A stretch of 64,000 bases of DNA from Roseomonas alba (GTDB lineage: Bacteria; Pseudomonadota; Alphaproteobacteria; Acetobacterales; Acetobacteraceae): positions 124,001 to 188,000 of the forward strand of contig NZ_JAHYBZ010000010.1 of the NCBI RefSeq assembly GCF_019430885.1, given 5' to 3'. Within the stretch, counting starts at the first letter, position 1, and every line of letters starts with the position of its first letter. The notes under the pieces were generated by a model that did not search any database, was not told the DNA's origin, and saw only the letters and a program-made list of their open reading frames with translations. Shown here one piece after another: positions 1 through 7,854 of this stretch. The position numbers were made by a program, and so were the translations under genes.

Positions 1-326
1 TCCTCGGCGGTGAAGGCGTTGCCGTTCTGGAAGCGCACATTCGGCCGCAGCTTGAATTCCCACACTGTGGGCTCGACGACGCGCCATTCCGTGGCGAGGC
101 CCGGGATCTGCCGCGCGCGGGCATCCGTGTTCACCAGCCGGTCGAAGATGGTATCCGACACCGCGTTGTTCGGCGAAAGCTGGTGATAGTGTGGATCGAG
201 CGACGTAACCGGGGCACCAACCGCGATGGTCGCGGTCTGCGCGCGTGCGTGGCCCGCGGCCAGCGCGAGGCCGGTCGCTGCAATGGCGATGGCGGCCGCC
301 TTGGGCCGCCGAAGGTTCCGCTTCAT
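1..326 (-). CDS. ABC transporter substrate-binding protein, family 5, N-terminal part (runs off the window)
   Basis: This is the first 108 codons of a periplasmic binding protein of the dipeptide/nickel/opine class (SBP_bac_5), which delivers ligand to an ABC importer. The ATG at 326-324 is preceded by a good ribosome site (GGGAGG, 7 bases upstream). The protein opens with basic residues (MKRNLRRPK), a hydrophobic stretch and an ARAQ cleavage site, so it is exported. After that come the family features LDPHYHQLSPNNAVS, an IFDRL segment and VWEFKLRPNVRFQNG. The rest lies outside the window. The ligand cannot be told. It is a close paralogue of the broken gene that starts at 428 in the opposite direction; the two are nearly identical over the WEFKLRPNV...NAFTAED segment. 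Confidence 0.88.
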   Translation of the reverse strand, partial: MKRNLRRPKAAAIAIAATGLALAAGHARAQTATIAVGAPVTSLDPHYHQLSPNNAVSDTIFDRLVNTDARARQIPGLATEWRVVEPTVWEFKLRPNVRFQNGNAFTAE

Positions 327-427
327 TCTTTGCCTCCCGACATGTGTCAGAAGCGCGGTTTGTAGCAGCCCACCCGAAGGCCCGCTAGGTTGACGCCGGC
401 GAACAAGACCTTGCCGGAGAGACCTGA

Positions 428-2001
428 ATGATGGGCCCTGCCCTACGGCGCGCCAGCCTTGCCTAAGCCATGATCACAGCCGGATGCGGCGGCGCCGTGG
501 CGCAGAACCTGACCATCGCGATCGGCGGGGCGCCGGCCTCGCCTGACCCACATGTCTACAATTCGGCGCCGAATGCCAGCCTGACACAACACCTGTTCGA
601 TACGCTGGTCGAACGCGATGCCCCGGTCCGCCTGCGGCCGATGCTGGCGGAATCCTGGCGCTTGGTCGAACCGACGATCTGGGAATTCAAGCTGCGGCCG
701 AATGTGCCCTTCCAGAAGGGCAACGCCTTCACCGCCGAGGACGTCGCCTTCACCATCGGGCGCGTGCCCGCCGTGCGCAACGCCCCGGCGCCTTCGCCGG
801 CCTGGCCTGCGCCATCGCCCGTGTCGAGGTGATCGACCCGCTGACCATCCGCTTCCACACCGACGCGCCGCATCCGCTGCTGCCGACGGAACTGGGCTCC
901 CTCCAGATCAATTCCCGCCTTGCCGGCACCGACGCGGACACGGAGCAGTACAATACCGGCACCACGGCGATCGGCACGGCCCCCTATCGCCTGCTGTCCT
1001 ACCGCTCCGGCGATCGCACCGACTTCGTGCGCAACGACGCATCTTGGTCCGGGCCGCAGCCCTGGGCGCGCGCCTCCTAGCAGTTTATCGCCAATGATGC
1101 CGCGCGCAGCGCCGCGGTCCTGGCAGGAGATGTGGTCCTGATCGACCAGGTGCCCTCATCCGATCTCGCGCGCCTGCGTCGGGATCCGCGCGTCGCCATC
1201 CACGAGATCCAGGGGTTGCGCCTGATCTGCATGCGCCCCGGCTATTCGCGCTCCGAGAGGGTCACCGACAATGGCGGCCAGCCGGTCACGCGCAATCCGT
1301 TCCATGATGTGCGCGTGCGGCGCGCCATGTCGGTCGCCGTCGACCGCCGGGCGCTGGGCGAGCGTGTGATGGAGGGCACCGCGCGGGGCACTGGCCAATG
1401 GCTGCCCAACGGCGCCTTCGGCTACAATCCGGATCTGCCCGTGCCGGCGTACGACCCTGATACCGCGCGGCGCCTGCTCGCCGAAGCGGGCTTCCCGCAG
1501 GGCTTCCGCATCACCCCGCCCTGTCCGAATGACCGCTACCCAAACGACGCCCGGATCAGCCATGCAGTGGCACAGATGTGGACGCGCGTCGGGGTGCACA
1601 CGGAAGTGCAGGCCCTGCCCTGGGCCACCGATTCCTCCTGCAGCGCACGCCAGGAGTTCAACATGCGCCTGGGCGGCTGGGGCAGTTCGACGGGCGAAGC
1701 CTCCTACATGCTGGTCAACATCTTCGGCACCCACGACCGGGAACGGCGGCGCGGCGCATCGAATTCCTCGCGCTACTCGAATCCCGCGCTCGATGCGCTG
1801 ACCGACCGCGCGGCCTCCACGCTCGGCGACACGCAACGCGAAGCCTTGCTGCGCGGGGCGGTGCGCATGGTCGCCATCGACAACCAGGCGGTGATCCCGC
1901 TGCTACAGCTGGTCAATTCCTGGGCGACGCGGCGCGGCATCACCCATGATTTGCGCGTGGACGAGCGCACCACGGCCATGGCCACGAAGCCCGCGCACTG
2001 A
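428..2001 (+). pseudogene. Broken family-5 ABC transporter substrate-binding protein gene
   Basis: Read through its lesions, this is a full-length (about 525 codon) SBP_bac_5 protein. A GGAGAG site precedes ATG 428. The frame gives MMGPALRRASLA, then TAA at 464-466 in the middle of the signal peptide, then AMITAGCGGAVAQ and the mature protein. A second lesion is the loss of one C in the run at 783-786: VPAVRN in one frame continues as PGAFAGL in the next. A third is an in-frame TAG at 1078-1080, between GPQPWARAS and QFIANDAARSAAVLAGDV. From 1081 to 2001 the frame is intact and typical (YDPDTARRLLAEAGFPQGF; DNQAVIPLL near the end). A downstream ATG at 470 would bypass only the first stop and lose the signal peptide. 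Three independent lesions argue against sequencing error. The intact paralogue starts at 326 on the other strand. Confidence 0.88.
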
Positions 2002-2009
2002 AGGCCGGA

Positions 2010-2061
2010 GTGGGCCGGACGACTGTGGGGCAACCTCCCGGCTGCCCGATCGCCGGCCCAC
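2010..2061. terminator. Possible shared terminator stem
   Basis: GTGGGCCGG (2010-2018) is the exact complement of CCGGCCCAC (2053-2061), across a 34-base loop. It lies between the end of the broken binding-protein gene and the end of sugE, which converge here. There is no T run, so a terminator role is only a guess. Confidence 0.3.
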
Positions 2062-2062
2062 C

Positions 2063-2377
2063 CTACCCTGCGAGCTTCAGCCCGACGATGCCGGCGAGGA
2101 TGAGGCCGACGCAGGCCAGGCGCAGCGCGGTCGCCGCTTCCCCGAACAGGATGATGCCGAGCACCACGGTGCCCACCGTGCCGATCCCGGTCCACACCGC
2201 ATAGGCGGTTCCGAGCGGCAGCGTGCGCAGCGCGAGGCCGAGCAGCGCCAGGCTGACCACCATGCTGGCCACGGTCAGCACCGTAGGCACCAGGCGCGAG
2301 AAGCCGTCGGTGTATTTCAGCCCGACGGCCCAGCCGATTTCCGACAGCCCCGCGCCCAGAAGATAGATCCACCCCAT
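2063..2377 (-). CDS. sugE: SMR-family guanidinium exporter Gdx/SugE
   Basis: A four-helix small multidrug resistance protein of 104 residues, the usual SugE/Gdx length. It works as a dual-topology dimer in the inner membrane, exchanging guanidinium for protons. Helix 1 carries the family's essential acidic residue ([19 protein letters not shown], Glu at about residue 11). The run [19 protein letters not shown] is the Gdx-type signature rather than the EmrE type. The ATG at 2377 was chosen because AAGGGG lies 7 bases upstream and the protein then starts MGWIYLL as in the family; a longer reading would begin inside the riboswitch. It lies 83 bases after accC on the same strand and may also receive read-through from accBC. 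The two-hairpin guanidine-II riboswitch directly upstream strongly supports the guanidine role. Confidence 0.92.
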   Translation of the reverse strand: MGWIYLLGAGLSEIGWAVGLKYTDGFSRLVPTVLTVASMVVSLALLGLALRTLPLGTAYAVWTGIGTVGTVVLGIILFGEAATALRLACVGLILAGIVGLKLAG

Positions 2378-2399
2378 CACAGGTCCCCTTCGGTCCCGT

Positions 2400-2457
2400 G
2401 GCAGGGTCGTCCCCACCGGTTACGGAGAACAAGATGCGCCGGGGTCGTCCCCGGCGC
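2400..2457 (-). promoter_or_regulatory. Guanidine-II (mini-ykkC) riboswitch before sugE
   Basis: Read on the minus strand, two hairpins with identical ACGA loops stand in tandem. The first (2457-2436) is a perfect 9-bp stem GCGCCGGGG/CCCCGGCGC around ACGA. The second (2417-2400) is a 7-bp stem GGTGGGG/CCCTGCC, with two G-U pairs, around ACGA. Eighteen bases separate them. The second stem ends about 10 bases before the Shine-Dalgarno AAGGGG of sugE. Two hairpins with ACGR loops, an unstructured linker and a downstream SMR transporter are the defining features of the guanidine-II class, which in known cases exposes the ribosome site when guanidinium binds. The element starts 3 bases after the accC stop codon, so sugE could be controlled at translation even on a transcript coming from accBC. 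Confidence 0.88.
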
Positions 2458-2460
2458 CGT

Positions 2461-3807
2461 TCAGCCCTGGCGGTCCGCCACGAAGCGTTCCAGCCAGTGG
2501 ATCGTATAGTCGCCCGACTGGAACTCCGCATCCTCCATCACCGCCTGGTGCAGCGGCAGGGTGGTGCGGATGCCGGCGACGACCATCTCGGACAGCGCGC
2601 GGCGCATCCGCGCGATCGCTTCCGCGCGGTTCGGCGCGTGCACCACCAGCTTCGCGACCAGGCTGTCGTAGTGCGGCGGCACCGTGTAGCCCGAATAGAG
2701 CGCGCTATCGACGCGCACGCCCAGCCCGCCCGGCGCGTGATAGGTGTTCACGCGGCCAGGGCTCGGCGCGAAGGTTTCCGGGTCTTCCGCGGTGATGCGG
2801 CATTCGATCGCATGGCCGCGGAACTGGATGTCCTTCTGGGTGTAGCCGAGCGGCTCGCCCGCCGCGATGCGGATCTGTTCCTTCACCAGGTCGATGCCGC
2901 ACACCATCTCGGTCACCGGATGTTCGACCTGCAGGCGGGTGTTCATCTCGATGAAGGCGAACTGGCCGTCCTGCCAGAGGAATTCCAGCGTGCCCGCGTT
3001 GCGGTAGCCGAGCTTCGACAGCGCCGAGGTCACCCGCGACCCCAGTGCCTCGCGATCCGCGGCCGACAGCACCGGGCTGCCGGCTTCCTCGACCAGCTTC
3101 TGGTGGCGGCGCTGCAGCGAGCAGTCACGCTCGCCGAAATGCACGACCTTGCCATGCGTGTCGGCCAGCACCTGCAACTCGATATGCCGCGGCCGGTCGA
3201 GATACTTCTCCATGTACACGCTATCGTCGCCGAAGGCCGCCTTGGCCTCGGCACGCGCGACGCGCCAGGCTTCCTCCAGCTCGTCGGCGGACCGTGCGAC
3301 CTTCATGCCGCGCCCGCCACCGCCGGCCGCCGCCTTGATCAGCACCGGATACTTGATCTGGTCCGCGACGGCGCGCGCTTCGTCGAGCGATTCCAGCGCA
3401 CCGGGCGACCCGGGCACCAGCGGCACATCGAGCCGCCGCATCGCGTCCTTGGCTGCGATCTTGTCGCCCATCATCCGGATGTGGTCGGGGCTCGGGCCGA
3501 TGAACTTCAGCCCATGCGCCTCGACCATCTCGGCGAAGCGGGCGTTCTCGGACAGGAAGCCGTAGCCGGGATGCACCGCATCCGCGCCGGTGATCGTCGC
3601 GGCCGACAGGATCGCGGCGACGTTCAGATAGGAGTCGCGCGCCGCGGGCGGGCCAATGCACACGCTCTCATCCGCCAGACGGACATGCATCGCCGTCGCG
3701 TCCGCCGTGGAATGCACGGCGACAGTGCGGATGCCCATCTCCTGGCAGGCGCGATGGACCCGCAGCGCGATCTCGCCGCGGTTCGCGATCAGGACCTTGC
3801 CGAACAT
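2461..3807 (-). CDS. accC: Acetyl-CoA carboxylase, biotin carboxylase subunit
   Basis: A 448-residue ATP-grasp enzyme that carboxylates the biotin carried by AccB, the first step of malonyl-CoA and fatty acid synthesis. It has the N-terminal FGKVLIANRGEIALRV, HPGYGFLSEN (about 79-88), the ATP lid GGGGRGMK (162-169), EMNTRLQVEHPVTE and the C-terminal biotin carboxylase domain. Length and ends match the stand-alone bacterial subunit, with no fused carrier domain. It follows accB after an 85-base gap on the same strand, in the common alphaproteobacterial order aroQ-accB-accC. The carboxyltransferase genes accA and accD are not in the window. Identification is secure. Confidence 0.98.
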   Translation of the reverse strand: MFGKVLIANRGEIALRVHRACQEMGIRTVAVHSTADATAMHVRLADESVCIGPPAARDSYLNVAAILSAATITGADAVHPGYGFLSENARFAEMVEAHGLKFIGPSPDHIRMMGDKIAAKDAMRRLDVPLVPGSPGALESLDEARAVADQIKYPVLIKAAAGGGGRGMKVARSADELEEAWRVARAEAKAAFGDDSVYMEKYLDRPRHIELQVLADTHGKVVHFGERDCSLQRRHQKLVEEAGSPVLSAADREALGSRVTSALSKLGYRNAGTLEFLWQDGQFAFIEMNTRLQVEHPVTEMVCGIDLVKEQIRIAAGEPLGYTQKDIQFRGHAIECRITAEDPETFAPSPGRVNTYHAPGGLGVRVDSALYSGYTVPPHYDSLVAKLVVHAPNRAEAIARMRRALSEMVVAGIRTTLPLHQAVMEDAEFQSGDYTIHWLERFVADRQG

Positions 3808-3892
3808 CAGGCCTTCCTTACGTCGCCGCGCGTCGCGCGGGAGCCGGCCGATTCAGACTTCCAGGCCTGCGGCCTTCCAGTCATCGGGCGGC

Positions 3893-4354
3893 TCATTCGA
3901 TGATCATCAGCGGCTCGCCGTATTCGACCGGCATGCCGCTCTCGACCAGGATCCGCGTCACGGTGCCGGCGCGCGGAGCCTTGATCTGGTTGAAGGTCTT
4001 CATCGCCTCAACCAGCAGCAGGGTCTGACCCTGCGTGACCTTGGTCCCGACCGTCACGAACTGCGCCGCGCCGGGTTCCGGCGCGAGATAGGCAACGCCC
4101 ACCATCGGGCTGGTCACCGCGCCGGGGTGGTCGGCATCGGACGCCTCGGGCGCCGCCACGGCAACCGGGCCAGCCGCGACCGGCGCGGCGGACACCGCGA
4201 CCGGGGCCACGACGGGCGCGGCGACGACCGACTGGCGCACGACGCGCAGCCGCGATTCGCCGTCCACCAGCTCGATCTCGGTCAGGTCCGTATCGCGCAG
4301 GATCTGCGCCAGTTCGCGGATCGCGGTGGCGTCGAATTGGATGAAGTTGCCCAT
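3893..4354 (-). CDS. accB: Acetyl-CoA carboxylase, biotin carboxyl carrier protein
   Basis: A 153-residue carrier protein. Residues 1-40 form the N-terminal domain (MGNFIQFDAT...), 41-70 an Ala/Pro/Val-rich linker, and 80-153 the biotinyl domain with EAMK; Lys119 is the biotin attachment site. It shuttles carboxybiotin from AccC to the carboxyltransferase. The ATG at 4354-4352 shares its A with the aroQ stop codon (TAATG), which suggests translational coupling and fixes this start. The reading frame stays open far upstream through aroQ, but that part does not resemble any protein. Secure identification. Confidence 0.97.
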   Translation of the reverse strand: MGNFIQFDATAIRELAQILRDTDLTEIELVDGESRLRVVRQSVVAAPVVAPVAVSAAPVAAGPVAVAAPEASDADHPGAVTSPMVGVAYLAPEPGAAQFVTVGTKVTQGQTLLLVEAMKTFNQIKAPRAGTVTRILVESGMPVEYGEPLMIIE

Positions 4355-4806
4355 TATTCCTCGTCCTGCTCGACCAGATCGGCCATGGCCCGCATCGCGA
4401 GCGCATAGCCCGCCACGCCCAGCCCGCAGATCACCCCGGTCGCCGCCTTGGAGATGTAGCTGTGATGCCGGAATTCCTCCCGGCGGTGGATGTTCGTGAT
4501 GTGGACCTCGATGACCGGCAGATCGACGGCGAGCAGCGCGTCCATCACGGCGATCGAGGTGGTGGTATAGCCCGCCGGGTTGATGATGATGCCGGCGGCG
4601 CGGCCGCGGCATTCCTGCACCCAGGTCACCAGCTCCCCTTCCGAGTTGGTCTGGCGGAAATCGATGGCCAGGCCAAAGGCTTCGGCCGTCTCGGCGCACA
4701 GCGCCTCGACATCGTCCAGCGTCGCGGTGCCGTATTTTTCCGGCTCACGCACGCCGAGCATGTTCAGGTTCGGGCCGTTCAGGACAACGATGAGGGGGGG
4801 TGTCAC
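4354..4806 (-). CDS. aroQ: 3-dehydroquinate dehydratase, type II
   Basis: A type II dehydroquinase of the shikimate pathway, converting 3-dehydroquinate to 3-dehydroshikimate as a dodecamer. Seen are VLNGPNLNMLGVREPE, the catalytic Tyr of EKYG, the flexible active-site loop RQTNSEGE, INPAGYTTTS, EVHITNIHRREEFRHHS and the usual C-terminus. With the GTG at 4806 the protein is 150 residues, the normal size. A GTG at 4845 would add 13 residues with no clear ribosome site. Neither start has a good Shine-Dalgarno, so the start is uncertain by 13 codons. First gene of aroQ-accB-accC; the stop overlaps the accB start by one base. Confidence 0.94.
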   Translation of the reverse strand: MTPPLIVVLNGPNLNMLGVREPEKYGTATLDDVEALCAETAEAFGLAIDFRQTNSEGELVTWVQECRGRAAGIIINPAGYTTTSIAVMDALLAVDLPVIEVHITNIHRREEFRHHSYISKAATGVICGLGVAGYALAMRAMADLVEQDEE

Positions 4807-4937
4807 GGACGATTCCGCCAGGAAGAGGGCGGAACGGGCTAGCACGGCGGGTTTGCAGGGGGCAAGCGGCCGGCACCCCAGCCATGCGGGATGCCCCGCT
4901 TGCCCCCGCCGGTCCCCTTCGCCACATTCGCGTGGCC

Positions 4938-5150
4938 ATGTCCAAGATGATCGCCATCACCGTGAACGGAGAGGCACGGGAGGTAGCGGCCGGCGAAAGC
5001 CTCGCCGCCCTGCTCCGCGCCATCGGCCTCGACACCCGCAAGGTCGCCGTCGAGCGCAATGAGGAGATCGTCCCCCGGTCGACCTACCCCGAGGTGGCGC
5101 TGCTGCCCGGCGACCGGCTGGAAATCGTGCATTTCATCGGCGGAGGCTGA
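4938..5150 (+). CDS. thiS: Sulphur carrier protein ThiS
   Basis: A 70-residue ubiquitin-fold protein ending in HFIGGG. The terminal Gly-Gly is activated by adenylylation and carries the thiocarboxylate sulphur for the thiazole of thiamine. The start [12 protein letters not shown] at 4938 fits the family; the ATG at 4947 is an alternative. The reading frame is open further upstream, but that part overlaps the aroQ promoter side and resembles nothing. It is followed after 5 bases by thiG, its reaction partner. No thiO, thiC or thiE is adjacent, and the 92 bases between aroQ and thiS are too few for a complete TPP riboswitch plus promoter. Confidence 0.93.
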   Translation: MSKMIAITVNGEAREVAAGESLAALLRAIGLDTRKVAVERNEEIVPRSTYPEVALLPGDRLEIVHFIGGG

Positions 5151-5155
5151 GACCT

Positions 5156-5953
5156 ATGGACGGAACCCCCGCGACGATCGGCGACGACACCTGGGAGGTC
5201 GCGGGCCGCCGCTTCCGCTCCCGCCTCATCGTCGGCACGGGCAAGTACAAGTCGCTCGAGGAGACCGCCGCGGCGATCGCGGCCTCGGGTGCCGAGATCG
5301 TCACCGTCGCGGTGCGGCGCGTGAACCTGTCCGATCCGAATGCGCCGATGCTGCAGGATTTCGTCTCGCCCAAGGACTACACCTACCTGCCCAACACCGC
5401 CGGCTGCCACACGGCGAACGAGGCGGTGCGCACCCTGCGCCTGGCGCGCGAGGCGGGCGGGTGGAACCTGGTGAAGCTCGAGGTCCTCGGCCCGCCGCCC
5501 TACCTGTACCCGGACATGGAAGGCACCTTCGAGGCCGCGAAGGCGCTGATCGCCGACGGCTTCGAGGTCATGGTCTATTGCGCCGACGACCCGGTGGCGG
5601 CGCGGAAGCTCGAGGATCTCGGCTGCGTGGCGATCATGCCGCTCGGCGCGCCGATCGGCTCGGGGCTCGGCCTGACCAACCCCTTCATGATACGCTCCAT
5701 CAAGCAGCACGCGAAGGTGCCGGTGCTGGTAGACGCCGGGATCGGCACGGCGTCGGACGCGGCGAAGGCGATGGAACTGGGCTGCGACGCGGTGCTGCTG
5801 AACTCGGCCATCGCGCACGCCAAGGACCCGGTGCGCATGGCGGTCGCGATGAAATCGGCGGTCGAGGCCGGGCGGAATGCCTTCCTCGCCGGCCGCATGC
5901 CGTGGAACTACCAGGCCGATGCGTCGAGCCCGATGACGGGGTTGATCCGCTAG
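5156..5953 (+). CDS. thiG: Thiazole synthase ThiG
   Basis: A 265-residue (beta/alpha)8 enzyme that condenses deoxyxylulose 5-phosphate, a glycine-derived imine and ThiS-thiocarboxylate into the thiazole phosphate of thiamine. The Schiff-base lysine is in [10 protein letters not shown] (about Lys107). Also present are [11 protein letters not shown] near the start, the phosphate-binding [13 protein letters not shown] and [12 protein letters not shown], and [15 protein letters not shown] at the end. The ribosome site GGAGG lies inside the last codons of thiS, so the pair is translationally linked. Secure identification. Confidence 0.97.
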   Translation: MDGTPATIGDDTWEVAGRRFRSRLIVGTGKYKSLEETAAAIAASGAEIVTVAVRRVNLSDPNAPMLQDFVSPKDYTYLPNTAGCHTANEAVRTLRLAREAGGWNLVKLEVLGPPPYLYPDMEGTFEAAKALIADGFEVMVYCADDPVAARKLEDLGCVAIMPLGAPIGSGLGLTNPFMIRSIKQHAKVPVLVDAGIGTASDAAKAMELGCDAVLLNSAIAHAKDPVRMAVAMKSAVEAGRNAFLAGRMPWNYQADASSPMTGLIR

Positions 5954-6012
5954 CGCCCCGCCGCCCGCCCCGTTAAAACGATATCGAAACGGGGTGGACA
6001 AGGATCGGCGGC

Positions 6013-6447
6013 ATGGTGCGGCATTTCGACCACCTGACGATCGTGGTGCGCGATCTGGCGTCGGCGAAGGCCTTCTTCTCCGCACTGGGCTTCGAGGAGG
6101 CCCAGGCGGTCGTCATCACGGGCGAACCCTTCGCCTCCTACATGGGCGTGCCGGAGATCGAGGCCGACCATGTCACCCTCGTGCTGCACGGCGCCACGCC
6201 GCGGACCGAGATCCAACTCCTGCACTATCGCCACCCGGCCCCCCTGCCCGACGCGGCCATCCGATCGCTGAACAAGCTCGGCATGAACCACATCTGCTTC
6301 GCCGTGGACGATGTGGACGCGGAGCTTGCGAAGCTGGAGGCCCTCGGCTTCCGCCGGCGCAACGAGATCATGGACTTCCACGCCCGCAAACTGGTCTTCA
6401 TCGAGGGGCCGGAAGGCGTCACGGTCGAACTCGCGGAATGGCACTGA
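6013..6447 (+). CDS. VOC-family (glyoxalase/dioxygenase fold) protein
   Basis: A 144-residue vicinal-oxygen-chelate protein with two beta-alpha-beta-beta-beta modules: residues 1-70 (MVRHFDHLTIVVRDLASAKAFFSALGF) and about 90-144 (MNHICFAVDDVDAELAKLEALGF, ending in GVTVELAEWH). His5/His8 and the Glu in VELAE are in the usual metal-ligand places. Members include lyases, isomerases and ring-cleavage or resistance proteins, and the substrate cannot be told. It stands alone after thiG; a short inverted repeat (CCCCGTT 5968-5974, AACGGGG 5988-5994) lies between them. It converges with the sigma factor gene. Confidence 0.85.
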   Translation: MVRHFDHLTIVVRDLASAKAFFSALGFEEAQAVVITGEPFASYMGVPEIEADHVTLVLHGATPRTEIQLLHYRHPAPLPDAAIRSLNKLGMNHICFAVDDVDAELAKLEALGFRRRNEIMDFHARKLVFIEGPEGVTVELAEWH

Positions 6448-6459
6448 GGCGGGGCCCGA

Positions 6460-7326
6460 TCAGCCGCACAGTCTCCGCAGCTTCTCCGGATTCCGCACCA
6501 CATAGACGGCGCGGATCGCCCCGGCCTCGATTTCCAGCGACGTGGTTTGGACGGACCCGTCCTCGAAGCGCGTGACATAGCCCGGCAGGCCATTGATCCA
6601 GGCCATCTCATGCTGCCGCCCCAGCCGCGCCTTGCGCGCCAGCCCGGCGAAGAAACGCGCGATCCGGTCCGCGCCGAACACCGGGTTGATCGCCGCGGAG
6701 ACCACCCCGCCCCCATCCGTGCGCAGCACCGCATCCTCGGCCAGCAGGCGCCCCAGCGCCGCCGCGTCGCCACTTTCGATCGCCGCCCGGAAGGCTTCGG
6801 CGATCCGCCGCCCTTCCTCCGGCGCCACCGGAAAGCGCGGCCTGGCCTGCTGCACATGCGCCCGCGCCCGTGCCGCCAATTGCCGGACCGCGGCCGGGGA
6901 CCGGTCCAGCGTCGCCGCCACCTCCTCGAATCCGCCGCCGAACACGTCGTGCAGCAGGAAGGCGGCGCGCTCCAAAGGCGAGAGCCGTTCCAGAGCCAGC
7001 ATCAGCGCGACCGACAGTTCCTCGGCCGCCGCCTGGCCGGCGAGCGGGTCCGTCTCCACCACCGGCTCCGGCAGCCAGGGGCCGATATAGGTCTCCCGTT
7101 TGCGCCGGGCGGATTTCAGCTCATCCAGGCACAGCCGGGCGACGATACGACGCAGGAAGGCCTCGGCATCGCCAACGCTTTCCCGGTCGGCTTCCGCCCA
7201 GCGCAGCCAGGCGGCCTGCACCACATCCTCGGCATCCGCCATGGACCCGAGGAAACGATAGGCCAGCGCCCGCAGCCGCGGACGGGCGGCAAGGAAGGCC
7301 TCCGCCCCGGCCGCGGCGCCCGACAT
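6460..7326 (-). CDS. ECF41-type (SigJ-like) RNA polymerase sigma factor with SnoaL-like C-terminal domain
   Basis: 288 residues. Region 2 (DAEDVVQAAWLRWAEA, about 31-46) and region 4 (LSPLERAAFLLHDVFG, then a helix-turn-helix to about 155) are followed by a C-terminal NTF2/SnoaL-like domain (about 170-288). All three motifs described for ECF41 are present: WLPEP between the sigma regions (84-88), DGGG (204-207) and NPEKL near the end (280-284). In this group the C-terminal domain sets sigma activity in place of an anti-sigma factor. The start codon overlaps the stop of the upstream AhpD-like gene by one base (TGATG). The ECF41 promoter upstream of that partner implies autoregulation. The inducing signal is unknown. 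Confidence 0.94.
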   Translation of the reverse strand: MSGAAAGAEAFLAARPRLRALAYRFLGSMADAEDVVQAAWLRWAEADRESVGDAEAFLRRIVARLCLDELKSARRKRETYIGPWLPEPVVETDPLAGQAAAEELSVALMLALERLSPLERAAFLLHDVFGGGFEEVAATLDRSPAAVRQLAARARAHVQQARPRFPVAPEEGRRIAEAFRAAIESGDAAALGRLLAEDAVLRTDGGGVVSAAINPVFGADRIARFFAGLARKARLGRQHEMAWINGLPGYVTRFEDGSVQTTSLEIEAGAIRAVYVVRNPEKLRRLCG

Positions 7327-7781
7327 CAGGCGGCGGCCTTGGCGCGCGCCGGCTCGGCCCGGAAGCCGACGGCGAAGCGGTTCCAGCCATTGATCGTGAC
7401 GATCGCGAGCGTCAGCGCCACCTGCTCTTCCGCCGAGAATTCCGCCGCCATCGCCTCATAGGCCGAATCGGGCGCGCCGGTCTCCGCCAGGCGGGTCAGC
7501 GCATCGACCCAGGCCAGGGCGGCGCGCTCGCGCTGGGTGTAGCAAGTCGCTTCCTCCCAGGCGGAGAGCATGTAGAGCCGCTCCTCCGTCTCCCCCGCCG
7601 CCCGGGCCTCGCGCGTATGCATGTCGAGGCAGAAGGCGCAGCGGTTGATCTGCGAGGCGCGGGTCTTCACGAGTTCCAGCAGGCTCGGCTCCAGCCCGTT
7701 GCTGCGGCTGGCCTTTTCCAGCGCCAGCATGGCCTGCATCACCTTGGGCGCGACATTCCAGTGGTTCAGTCGGGTGGTCAT
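7326..7781 (-). CDS. AhpD-like carboxymuconolactone decarboxylase-family protein (ECF41 partner)
   Basis: 151 residues with the AhpD-type redox motif CAFCLDMH (Cys-x-x-Cys-x-x-x-His) after SLLELVKTRASQINR. Such proteins act as small peroxidase or disulphide-exchange proteins in the cytoplasm. ECF41 genes are typically paired with one target gene of the carboxymuconolactone decarboxylase, oxidoreductase or epimerase type, and this is the first type. The ATG at 7781 has GGAG 7 bases upstream; the longer open frame would read through the promoter. The sigma factor follows with a one-base overlap, so both come from one transcript. Confidence 0.92.
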   Translation of the reverse strand: MTTRLNHWNVAPKVMQAMLALEKASRSNGLEPSLLELVKTRASQINRCAFCLDMHTREARAAGETEERLYMLSAWEEATCYTQRERAALAWVDALTRLAETGAPDSAYEAMAAEFSAEEQVALTLAIVTINGWNRFAVGFRAEPARAKAAA

Positions 7782-7816
7782 GGGGTGCTCCTGCATCCGA
7801 TGGGTTCCGGATACAG

Positions 7817-7843
7817 GACGAGGCAGCCTCGTCCCCTGTGACA
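7817..7843 (-). promoter_or_regulatory. ECF41-type promoter of the AhpD-like/sigma operon
   Basis: On the minus strand TGTCACA (7843-7837) is followed after exactly 16 bases by CGTC (7820-7817). This matches in full the reported ECF41 target promoter, TGTCACA-N16-CGTC. The -10 element ends 35 bases before the ATG of the AhpD-like gene, giving a short leader with a good ribosome site. It lies 12 bases after the aat stop codon. Confidence 0.9.
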
Positions 7844-7854
7844 TGCTGCGGCGA

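Noticed and set aside
2398-3903. Open frame antisense to accC
   Set aside because: Entirely inside the accC complement, with no motif; accC is secure.
4806-4937. Possible TPP riboswitch before thiS
   Set aside because: No recognisable thi-box (CUGAGA...ACCUG) in the correct order; the gap to the divergent aroQ is too short.
5968-5994. Inverted repeat CCCCGTT...AACGGGG after thiG as a terminator
   Set aside because: Stem only 7 bp with a 13-base loop and no T run; too weak to call.
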